64,000 nt of DNA from CAZHHH01 sp052400685 (GTDB taxonomy: Bacteria > Bacteroidota > Bacteroidia > Bacteroidales > Marinilabiliaceae). The number at the start of each line of letters is the position of its first letter. The first letter of the stretch is position 1. A program made the translations under genes and the position numbers. Shown here in pieces: positions 8,259-15,513 of this stretch. Where the stretch lies: NCBI GenBank assembly GCA_052400685.1, contig JBQTGJ010000001.1. One strand, 5' to 3'. Under the pieces are notes generated by a model. That model ran no database searches. It had not been told where the DNA came from and worked only from the letters and a program-made list of their open reading frames with translations.

Positions 8259-8347
8259 ATGTTTATAATTTGTTTTTTAAGGTCATATGGAACTCGCCAG
8301 GATAATCATTCACCTGTGTGAGAGATCCCTCTCATGGCTCGTTTCAT
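8256..8347 (-). repeat. R1 leader-like repeat, copy B, ending in a start codon
   Basis: On the minus strand it reads ATGAAACGAGCCATGAGAG...CACACAGGTGAATGATTATCC and GCGAGTTCCATATGACC, then ACAAATTATAAACATATG, whose final ATG is the start of the thioredoxin-like gene. The hairpin GAGAG-ATCC-CTCTC (8320-8333 on the plus strand) occupies the same place as the different stem in A2. A 13-codon frame opening MKRAMRGISHT can be read. Confidence 0.75.
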
Positions 8348-8905
8348 TTTTATATTTTTTTGAAAATAGATGTTCTCTTTTATGTTTGTTCTAATGCCAG
8401 CAGAGACCATTATGTCTTGTTGATTTCAGAAATGTTATAATACAAATCAAGCTTAGTTTAAAAACCACGTGTACTTTCAGGAAAAATCACGTGTGATTTT
8501 AAAAAAAACACGTGTGTTTTTTTTAAAATGACGTGTGTTTTTTCAAAAAAGACGTGTGTTTTTTTTGAAACCATGCGTATGTTTTTGTTATCAATCACTG
8601 ATATTGCTCTGAGCCTTTGTTTTTCGGGCTTTTGGCGTGCATTAAGTTTTGTTGTAAATGGTTTTTAAATTTTAATCGGTTTGCCGGATCGTTTAGCCCA
8701 TAACATTGAAACTGTTCGGAAGATGGTGCAGCATGCCATTTATTTTTGATGCTTTTAAATGAGGTATAACGACAATCATGAAACATTGAATTAACAGGCA
8801 TTTGTCTGGTGCCCTCCATTTGATTATCCTAAACAGCCGACAATACTGAAAAGTTCATTTTCGTATTGCCGGCTGCTGTTATGTAATGGTTATCAGTTAA
8901 TCACA
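8348..8905. other. 558 bp stretch without a convincing gene
   Basis: Between the ApbE cluster and the large ABC transporter gene. It holds the phased tandem repeat at 8466-8577. A 74-codon minus-strand frame (8595-8819) opens MEGTRQMPVNSMF; it has no signal peptide, membrane segment or family resemblance and I cannot call it a gene. Otherwise AT-rich with no promoter match I trust. Confidence 0.4.
8466..8577. repeat. Tandem array of six 21-22 bp units with an ACGTGTG core
   Basis: The core occurs at 8466, 8488, 8509, 8530 and 8551 (CACGTG or gACGTGTG variants), with a weaker one at 8572 (CATGCG). Spacing is 22, 21, 21, 21 and 21 bp. Each core is embedded in A-runs and T-runs, so units such as AAAACACGTGTGTTTT are near-palindromic. 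Two helical turns per unit would put every core on one face of the DNA. Confidence 0.8.
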
Positions 8906-11900
8906 TCAGGTTCCCAACCTTTGCAGTCGCTTGTTCAGTTGTCGTAATCTGAAGGTTTCGAAGTAATGTATGATACGGCGCAACACATCGAGGTAAAGCA
9001 TTCCGTAAAGTATTGCAATGCCTAACCATATAACAATGACATTAAATACCGGCGTAGAGATGGTAAGCGCGCCCAAACGTTTGGCCGGCGCATAAAAGTG
9101 GGCGCGTCCCCACCGGCCGGTAGGTTCCTTAAAAACCGGGTTCTTTTTCTGAATAAATGTGTTGTTCACGACTTCAAATTGGAGCACCTCTTTTCGGGCC
9201 AGCAGCCAATCAGCCAATGCATCGTTGTAATATTTCTGTTTGTATTTTACCACTGCATCTACCGATCCTTTTTCCTGAATGAGTGCTTCTGTTTTTTGGT
9301 CTTTTAAATGTGAATAATAGCTGTATTGATTGATGAATTTTTGGTGAGCCCGGTTTAGCTGCTCCTTAATTGTTTGGTGTTGCGACGATGTAATATTTTT
9401 GTTTGTCGGAAGATTTATTGTGATCAGGTCCGGAACGGCCTGTTGTAGCTGCTGCAGGCCCGATAGTAATAGCTTTGTTTGTGTTTCTGCCTGTGTATTA
9501 CCTCGCTCCTGCTCCCACAAATAGGCATCGTTGATGCGCATCAGCTCAGGAATCAGGGTGCTGACGTAATACGAACTTTGACTCATGGCCTTTTCTACCT
9601 CAAAAAAATGGGATTCGTAGGCGTTGTTTTTAAATTGGTTAACGGTTAGTGCTTCATATCCCCATCGCGTTACCATGACGTCGCCTATGCGCGGAACAAA
9701 TTCGCTGGAGGTGAGAGTGGGGTGTAATTTGGTGAAATCTACTATAACACCGCTAAATAGCAGGTGCGGCACCAATATCAAGGGTATCAGAACATAAATG
9801 GCAACCACCGAATTAAGTCCGCTGCTGATGTTGAGTCCGATCATATTGGAGAAGCAGGCTACCGAGAACAGTATGGCCCAATAGCTAAATGTCAGTCCCT
9901 GAATTTCGAGAATGTAATTGCCTATTAACACAAAACTAAGTGTCTGAAAGGCTGATATGATGAACAGGACAAATATTTTGCTGTTTAAGAAACTGAAACG
10001 ACTTAGGTTTAGAAACGATTCTCGTTTTAGCAGTTTCCGATCTTTTATGATTTCTTCGGCGCTCACATTTAGTCCTATAAACATGGCTACTACCACACTC
10101 ATAAACAGGTAGGCCGGTATATTGACGTTGCCCGAGAACAGATAGGTGGCATTGCCTGATCCCCCAACTACGAGGTATTTGGTGCAAAAGCCCAGAATCA
10201 GTGCTAAAATAGGCGCTTCAAGGATGTTGATGGCCAGGTATTGTTTGTCTTTGAGTTTTGACAATGCATCGCGCATGGCAAAAATGCGAAACTGTTTGCG
10301 TCGTCCTGGTATGCTAAACCAGTTTTTGGGTAGCGGCTCTTTTTTCTCAAGGTCAGTACGCTCCTTCCATTCGTATTTTTTTTCGAAATTGTCGAGGTAA
10401 AGCTGATACCACTCCTGAGGTTTTACTTTTCGTTTACGGATGAGTTTACCGTAGGGGTTTACCATACGTGCCTCAACGATACGCAGTGGTTGCTCTGTTT
10501 TGACGTTGCCGCAGACGTAACACTCTCTTTCTTCCGGGTTAACATAGTTGGCTTCTTTCTTGAAATAGGCAATGGCATCCATTGGGTTGCCGCTGTATAT
10601 GATGCGACCGCCTTTGTCTATCATTAATAACTTGTCGAGTAATTTGTATAAGTCGGACGATGGTTGATGGATATTGATAATTACCAGTTTCCCTTTTAAA
10701 ACCTGGCGTTTTAGCAATAACATAACTTTTTCCGAGTCCATACTTGATAAACCCGATGTTGGTTCGTCAACAAACAGTATCGATGGTTCACGTATCAGTT
10801 CCAGCGCAATATTTAAACGTTTACGCTGGCCGCCGCTAAGTATTTTGTTGAGGGGGGTTCCCACGACCAAATCGCGGGCTTCTACCAGATCGAAGTCCGA
10901 AAGGGCATCTTCAACCTGTTTTTTTATTTCTTCTTTTGTTAAGTTGTTGAAACAGAGCCGGGCGTTGTACCAGAGGTTTTCAAAAACGGTTAGTTCTTCT
11001 TTCAACAAGTCATCTTGTGGCACATAACCAATGAGACCATGTAGCTTTTCTTTTCCCTGGTGTAAGTTGTAGCCATTGATAAGTATGCGGCCGGCGTCTA
11101 ATTTATAGTTACCGTTAAGAACATTCAGCAGGGTTGATTTTCCGGTGCCACTGCCCCCCATAATGCCCACCAGTTGCCCCGAGCGGGCTGTGAAACTGAA
11201 CGGGTGAATGCCTGTTTGGTTGTTATTGAATTTGTATGAAACGTCAATGGCCCGGTAGATGATACGGCCGGCTTCTTTTTGATGGATGAATTTTTCTGCC
11301 ACCCGGCTGTAATAGACGGGTGGCATCATTGAGGTCTTGATAACCGAGCCTACGGCCAGCGTATATGCGCGGTTGCGTTCTATTTTGTGCCCGTTGAAAT
11401 AGAGGTTCCTGTCGCCTGAATATCTGAAAATAAAGGTGTTGGTGCTGGTGATGTGTAGAACCCAGACTTCCACCTGCTGTTTGGGGTTAAAAAGTAATTT
11501 GACGTCGGGGTGAGGTTTTTCGTTGCTGCCGCTGATGTATAGAAGAAGATTTTTGTCTTTTACCTGTAGCGGATCATGCAGAATGAATTGCTTCAGGTTG
11601 TCATAATCCGATGGTTCTATTCGGAATTGCTCGGCTAACAAATTGAGAAAACGGGTTTCGGCATCGCCTACCTCTTCATCTTTTGTGAGAAAGTCGAGCA
11701 GTTGTGCCAGCAGGATGATTTTGGGTTCCTGCTCCATTTCTTCATTTATTTTAGAGGCAATGCGCAGAATTCGTGAGAGGTTTTCGCTGCTCTGTTTTTC
11801 TCTAAGGTCCGGGTTATCGTTGAAAACTTCCGAATGGTAACGGTTGAGATAGACATCAAAACGCCCCAGGTATTGATTGACGTATTCGTTGTTGAAGTGC

Positions 11901-12013
11901 TTCGAAAGAAAATCCTGTACCATGGGACGAGCGCGTCCTGTTTTACTCTCCTTTCCAATGTCAGTTAGCAGGGCAAATAATTGCATTAAGGCTTCCAGCA
12001 GGGTTTCACTCAT
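8906..12013 (-). CDS. Multidomain ABC transporter: TerB-like, FHA-like, ATPase, ABC-2 permease
   Basis: A 1035-residue single-chain exporter. Residues 1-150 are helical and include an acidic TerB-like repeat (LAQLLDFLTKDEEVGDAETRF, about 101-121). Residues 155-240 look like a beta-rich FHA-like domain. The ATPase follows: Walker A GGSGTGKS at 286-293, signature LSGGQ at 392-396, Walker B ILFVDEP at 412-418, in the order of ABCG half-transporters. A CYVC pair lies at 498-501. From about residue 590 come membrane segments interrupted, before the last one, by an extracytoplasmic domain of about 200 residues rich in Gln and Lys. Family knowledge says ABC2/ABCG-type export; the substrate is unknown. 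No accessory export genes adjoin it. Confidence 0.85.
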   Translation of the reverse strand: MSETLLEALMQLFALLTDIGKESKTGRARPMVQDFLSKHFNNEYVNQYLGRFDVYLNRYHSEVFNDNPDLREKQSSENLSRILRIASKINEEMEQEPKIILLAQLLDFLTKDEEVGDAETRFLNLLAEQFRIEPSDYDNLKQFILHDPLQVKDKNLLLYISGSNEKPHPDVKLLFNPKQQVEVWVLHITSTNTFIFRYSGDRNLYFNGHKIERNRAYTLAVGSVIKTSMMPPVYYSRVAEKFIHQKEAGRIIYRAIDVSYKFNNNQTGIHPFSFTARSGQLVGIMGGSGTGKSTLLNVLNGNYKLDAGRILINGYNLHQGKEKLHGLIGYVPQDDLLKEELTVFENLWYNARLCFNNLTKEEIKKQVEDALSDFDLVEARDLVVGTPLNKILSGGQRKRLNIALELIREPSILFVDEPTSGLSSMDSEKVMLLLKRQVLKGKLVIINIHQPSSDLYKLLDKLLMIDKGGRIIYSGNPMDAIAYFKKEANYVNPEERECYVCGNVKTEQPLRIVEARMVNPYGKLIRKRKVKPQEWYQLYLDNFEKKYEWKERTDLEKKEPLPKNWFSIPGRRKQFRIFAMRDALSKLKDKQYLAINILEAPILALILGFCTKYLVVGGSGNATYLFSGNVNIPAYLFMSVVVAMFIGLNVSAEEIIKDRKLLKRESFLNLSRFSFLNSKIFVLFIISAFQTLSFVLIGNYILEIQGLTFSYWAILFSVACFSNMIGLNISSGLNSVVAIYVLIPLILVPHLLFSGVIVDFTKLHPTLTSSEFVPRIGDVMVTRWGYEALTVNQFKNNAYESHFFEVEKAMSQSSYYVSTLIPELMRINDAYLWEQERGNTQAETQTKLLLSGLQQLQQAVPDLITINLPTNKNITSSQHQTIKEQLNRAHQKFINQYSYYSHLKDQKTEALIQEKGSVDAVVKYKQKYYNDALADWLLARKEVLQFEVVNNTFIQKKNPVFKEPTGRWGRAHFYAPAKRLGALTISTPVFNVIVIWLGIAILYGMLYLDVLRRIIHYFETFRLRQLNKRLQRLGT

Positions 12014-12105
12014 TTTTTGTCCAGGATTTAAGGAATCAGCAATCTATAAATCTGGGTGAAAGATAATAAATTTTCAGTTTGAAAGCGAAGATGGTTTTGC
12101 TTTGA

Positions 12106-12162
12106 AAAATAAAAGGTTGCCTGTCAGTCCGATAAAATGTGCATCGTCTGGCAAACAACCTT
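12106..12162 (-). terminator. Candidate terminator after uxuA
   Basis: On the minus strand, AAGGTTGTTTGCC pairs with GGCAACCTT (a four-base bulge in one arm, loop about 28 nt with a further CAG/CTG pairing), followed by the T-rich run TTATTTTT. It lies just downstream of the uxuA stop at 12185. Confidence 0.6.
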
Positions 12163-12184
12163 GTTTTATGCGAAAAGTTCTGTG

Positions 12185-13402
12185 TTATTGTTCCCTTTTT
12201 AGCATTTGTTCAATGCCCATCTCAAGACCGGTTAGTTCAGCCAGCCCTTTTAACCGGCCAACGAGTGGATAACCGGGGTTGGCCTGTCGGCTGTAATCAT
12301 CGAGTAGTTTTATGCCATGGTCGGGACGAACCGGCATACGGGTGTCGCTGCGTCCTTCTTTGATGCGTCGCTGCTGTTCTTCCAGCAGAGCTTTCATCAC
12401 TTCGTACATATCTACTACGCCGTGAATGTGTCCATATTCGTGGAAACATCCGTCGGGAAGTAATTGGTTGTTGCGTAAGTGAAGGAAGTGGATGCGATGA
12501 CCAAATGAATGAATCATATCTACCAGTTTATCGCTGCTCCGAACCGATAATGAGCCGGTGCAAAAAGTGATGCCATTTGAGATGGAATCCACCTGTTGGG
12601 TGATCCATTCAAGATCTTCTTTGGTGCTAACAATACGTGGTAATCCCAATACCGGAAACGGTGGGTCATCGGGATGAATGGCCAGTCGAACGCCATTGGC
12701 TTCGGCCACAGGAATCACTTCAGTCAGAAAATCTTTCAGATGCTGGCGCAGACGGTCTCTGTCAATGGCTTTATAGGTGTCGATGAGCTCAAGGAATACT
12801 TTTTTGTAATCGGGCGTTGAGCCATCAACGGCCCCGTCAATAAAGCCCTGCGTTACCACAATAATATTGTAGGCCAGTTTTTCGGCTTCGGCAGGCGTCA
12901 TCGATTTGAATCGTTCCCGCGCCTTCGCAACGATGGCGGCAGGATAATCATCTTCTGCGCCCGGACGCTTTAATACATAAGCATCGAAAGCCACAAAAGT
13001 GGGGAAGTCAAAATACATGACTTCTCCGCCCGATGGTAGTTTATAATGCAGGTCGGTACGTACCCAGTCGAGTACCGGCATGAAGTTGTAGCATACCGTA
13101 TCAATGCCGCACTGACCAAGGTTTGTTAACGACTCCTTATAATTGTTTATCAATCGGGGCCAGTCAGCTGATTTGGTTTTGATACCTTCCGAAACAGGCA
13201 GACTCTCAACCACGCTCCAACGCATGCCTTGGGCTTCGATGGCCTTCTTTACTTTCATAATTTCGGCAACCGGCCAGACTTCGCCGTTGGGGATGTGGTG
13301 TAACGCCGTAACAACACCTTCAATACCCATCTGTTTCAGATCCGACAAGGTTAGCTCATCTTTTTGAAAGCCAAACCATCGCCATGTTTTTTCAAATGCC
13401 AT
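12185..13402 (-). CDS. uxuA: Mannonate dehydratase
   Basis: Converts D-mannonate to 2-keto-3-deoxygluconate in glucuronate catabolism. The 405 aa sequence opens MAFEKTWRWFG and contains the family landmarks GVVTALHHIPNGEVWP, YNFMPVLDWVRTDL, LAIHPDDPP (metal-binding His and Asp), FCTGSLSVR and PVRPDHG near the C-terminus. Length is normal. It lies 16 bp downstream of an SDR oxidoreductase on the same strand, forming the uxuB-uxuA pair, with a divergent AraC-type regulator immediately upstream. No glucuronate isomerase or KDG kinase is in the window. Confidence 0.96.
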   Translation of the reverse strand: MAFEKTWRWFGFQKDELTLSDLKQMGIEGVVTALHHIPNGEVWPVAEIMKVKKAIEAQGMRWSVVESLPVSEGIKTKSADWPRLINNYKESLTNLGQCGIDTVCYNFMPVLDWVRTDLHYKLPSGGEVMYFDFPTFVAFDAYVLKRPGAEDDYPAAIVAKARERFKSMTPAEAEKLAYNIIVVTQGFIDGAVDGSTPDYKKVFLELIDTYKAIDRDRLRQHLKDFLTEVIPVAEANGVRLAIHPDDPPFPVLGLPRIVSTKEDLEWITQQVDSISNGITFCTGSLSVRSSDKLVDMIHSFGHRIHFLHLRNNQLLPDGCFHEYGHIHGVVDMYEVMKALLEEQQRRIKEGRSDTRMPVRPDHGIKLLDDYSRQANPGYPLVGRLKGLAELTGLEMGIEQMLKREQ

Positions 13403-13418
13403 AGATGATTATTAATTG

Positions 13419-14231
13419 TTATACGCCGCTAAAAGCACTGAATCCACCGTCAACAGGAATAATGGCGCCGGTGATAAAACTGGCTGCATCGCTACATAAG
13501 AATTGAACGATACCATTTAATTCGGTGATGTCTCCAAAGCGTTTCATGGGTGTTTTAGCCAAAACTTTTTTGCTTCGTTCGGTATATGATCCATCGGGAT
13601 TGATGAGTACAGCCCTGTTCTGGTCGCCAATAAAGAAGCCTGGTGCAATGGCGTTAACTCTTACTTTTTCATCAAATTTGGTGGCGAGTTCCATGGCCAG
13701 CCATTGTGTGAAAATATTAACACCTGTTTTTGCGACTGAATAACCGGGAACGCGTGTGATGGCATTGTAGGTTGCCATTGATGATATGTTTATGATACTG
13801 CCACTGCCCTGCTTGGCCATGGCTTCTCCAAATACGAGCGCTGGATATACCGTCCCGTTCAGGTTCAGGTTGGTGACTTTATTGAAGTCTTCGATCTTCA
13901 TGTCGAAAACCGTTTGCTCTTCAGTTAAAGTAGCGCCCGGCATATTGCCTCCGGCTGCATTGATGAGAATGTCAATACGACCCCATTTTGACATGATTTC
14001 TTTGCGGACGGCTTTTAAACTGTCCATGTCCAGTACATTACATACCAGACCTGTTATTTCTCCGAGCTTTTTAAGATCGCTAATGCGGTTGTCCAACGCT
14101 TCCTGACGGATGTCCAGAACAATGACTTTGGCGCCTGCTTTTAACAACGCTTTGGAGATACTACTTCCCAATACGCCCCCGCCACCGGTTACGATGGCTA
14201 TTTTATTGGCAATACTAAAATTTGATTCCAT
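13419..14231 (-). CDS. uxuB: SDR oxidoreductase, probable D-mannonate oxidoreductase (fructuronate reductase)
   Basis: A 270-residue classical short-chain dehydrogenase. The cofactor motif is TGGGGVLGSS (about 15-24), NAAGG follows at about 90, and the catalytic set is S (ISSMA), Y and K (GYSVAKTG). The C-terminal part has DAASFITGAIIPVDGG. SDR enzymes beside uxuA in Bacteroidota reduce D-fructuronate to D-mannonate in place of the larger polyol-dehydrogenase UxuB of enterobacteria; substrate is assigned from this context. It starts 119 bp from the divergent regulator gene. Confidence 0.85.
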   Translation of the reverse strand: MESNFSIANKIAIVTGGGGVLGSSISKALLKAGAKVIVLDIRQEALDNRISDLKKLGEITGLVCNVLDMDSLKAVRKEIMSKWGRIDILINAAGGNMPGATLTEEQTVFDMKIEDFNKVTNLNLNGTVYPALVFGEAMAKQGSGSIINISSMATYNAITRVPGYSVAKTGVNIFTQWLAMELATKFDEKVRVNAIAPGFFIGDQNRAVLINPDGSYTERSKKVLAKTPMKRFGDITELNGIVQFLCSDAASFITGAIIPVDGGFSAFSGV

Positions 14232-14335
14232 ATTTTTGTTTTTTATTTACGCCTTCGCGCAATGAAAATTAATTTATACAATGTGATTATGTCTCAAAGG
14301 CAAATTTAAGGCTTCTGAGTTCTCCCGACAAATAC

Positions 14336-14343
14336 TATATTTG
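14336..14343 (+). promoter_or_regulatory. Candidate -7 box for the AraC-type regulator
   Basis: TATATTTG fits TAnnTTTG exactly. It predicts a transcript start near 14350, which rules out the in-frame TTG at 14351 as a practical start and favours ATG 14369 or 14399. No convincing -33 TTG is visible. Confidence 0.5.
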
Positions 14344-14368
14344 CATTGAATTGTATTCATTTTGCAAA

Positions 14369-15259
14369 ATGCTAATGTTAAAAGATTCCAGAAATATTAT
14401 GCACGAACAGGTGGTTATTCCTGGCGGCAGTCCCATTCGTGTTAAATGGAATGATTTTCCTCATTTTACTTTTCCCTGGCATTTTCACAGTGAATATGAA
14501 ATTGTGTATATATTAAAGAGTCACGGAACACGTTTTATTGCCGATTCATTGGCGCCTTTTGAAGAGGGTGATTTAGTTTTGGTGGGTAGCCAGGTGCCCC
14601 ATTATTGGAAAAACGACAAGGCTTTTTATGATGAATCAACGGCTCTGAGAGTTAATGCTATCGTGGTTCAGTTTTCGGGTGATTTTATGCGTCAGGCAAT
14701 ACTTGACTATCCTGAAATGGGGCACATAAAGGAGTTGTTGAATCGTTCTTCGCAAGGTATTCATTTTTCTTTGTCGTTTGCCAGACGCTACGACGGGTTG
14801 ATAAAGGCATTGTTTCAGAACAAAGGCTTTAGCAGGTTGTTAAAGTTGTTGGAATTGTTGGATGGCATGGCCCGAACCAAAGAGTATTGCTTGTTGGGGA
14901 GCCCTGATTTTGATCAGCAAATGCCCGAAATAAGAGATCATCGGTTAAATAAAGTGTTGAATTATATTAGTCTGAATTACACCCAAAAAATGGTGGTGTC
15001 GGAACTGGCCTTTAAATTTGGGATGAATGCGGCAGCTTTTAGCCGGTTCTTTAAATCTAAAACCGGAAAGACGCCGGTTGAGTACATCAATGATATGCGG
15101 ATAAATTATGCTTGTAAGTTACTGCAAAATGGTGATCTGTCTGTTTCGCAAACCTGCTTCGAATGTGGATTTAATAATTTGTCGAATTTTAACCGTATTT
15201 TTAAAGGTAAAATGAATATGACGCCCAAAGAATATTTGGTTCAGTTGGGAGGCTGGTGA
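14369..15259 (+). CDS. AraC family transcriptional regulator, likely of uxuAB
   Basis: About 296 residues. The N-terminal half is a cupin sensor domain (FPWHFHSEYEIVYILKS, FEEGDLVLVGSQVPHYW) and the C-terminal 100 residues are the double helix-turn-helix domain, with SELAFKFGMNAAAFSRFFKSK and the hallmark CFECGFNNLSNFNRIFK...TPKEYL. It is divergent from the mannonate genes and shares their intergenic region, so it probably senses a uronate-pathway sugar and controls them; this is inference. The frame extends to TTG 14351, but the promoter position favours ATG 14369; ATG 14399 (MHEQVVIPGG) is also possible. Confidence 0.9.
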   Translation: MLMLKDSRNIMHEQVVIPGGSPIRVKWNDFPHFTFPWHFHSEYEIVYILKSHGTRFIADSLAPFEEGDLVLVGSQVPHYWKNDKAFYDESTALRVNAIVVQFSGDFMRQAILDYPEMGHIKELLNRSSQGIHFSLSFARRYDGLIKALFQNKGFSRLLKLLELLDGMARTKEYCLLGSPDFDQQMPEIRDHRLNKVLNYISLNYTQKMVVSELAFKFGMNAAAFSRFFKSKTGKTPVEYINDMRINYACKLLQNGDLSVSQTCFECGFNNLSNFNRIFKGKMNMTPKEYLVQLGGW

Positions 15260-15281
15260 TAAATTGCGATTGTCCGGAAAC

Positions 15282-15403
15282 GTCTGTGGCCGATAAAAAA
15301 GTTTTATTCTTGATGTTTTAGAAATTTCTGAAATGTGAGTTTAATGGTGTAAATGACTGTTTTGACAGCCACCGTAACGAGAAGGTGAACTTTATTGCCT
15401 GAC
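15282..15403. repeat. Decayed copy of the R2 MITE-like element
   Basis: The left end GTCTGTGGCCGATAAA resembles the R2 end GTCTGTCCATAAA. The right half, from TGAGTTTA through GTAAATGACTGTTTTGACA, CCGTAACGAGAA and TGAACTTTATTG, aligns with the intact copy at 59012-59153 at roughly three in four positions. The stem-loop CTGTtttgACAG is kept. No target duplication is visible. It fills most of the gap between the regulator and metH. Confidence 0.5.
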
Positions 15404-15513
15404 TTTAAATGCGTCTGTAGGATGTTTTTCGACGTTGTAATTAATGATGTTGATATAGAAATTGGCTTCACTGAAATGGTTTGGTTTCTTTGTAGTCTTA
15501 AAATAAATTATAT

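Noticed and set aside
8595..8819. 74-codon minus-strand frame opening MEGTRQMP
   Set aside because: No export signal, membrane segment, family resemblance or promoter; codon use is not persuasive. Kept only as a note in the intergenic entry.
15260..15513. Cobalamin riboswitch upstream of metH
   Set aside because: The only GCCAC-like stretch is GCCACCG inside the R2 remnant; the B12 box and its surrounding stems are not present.
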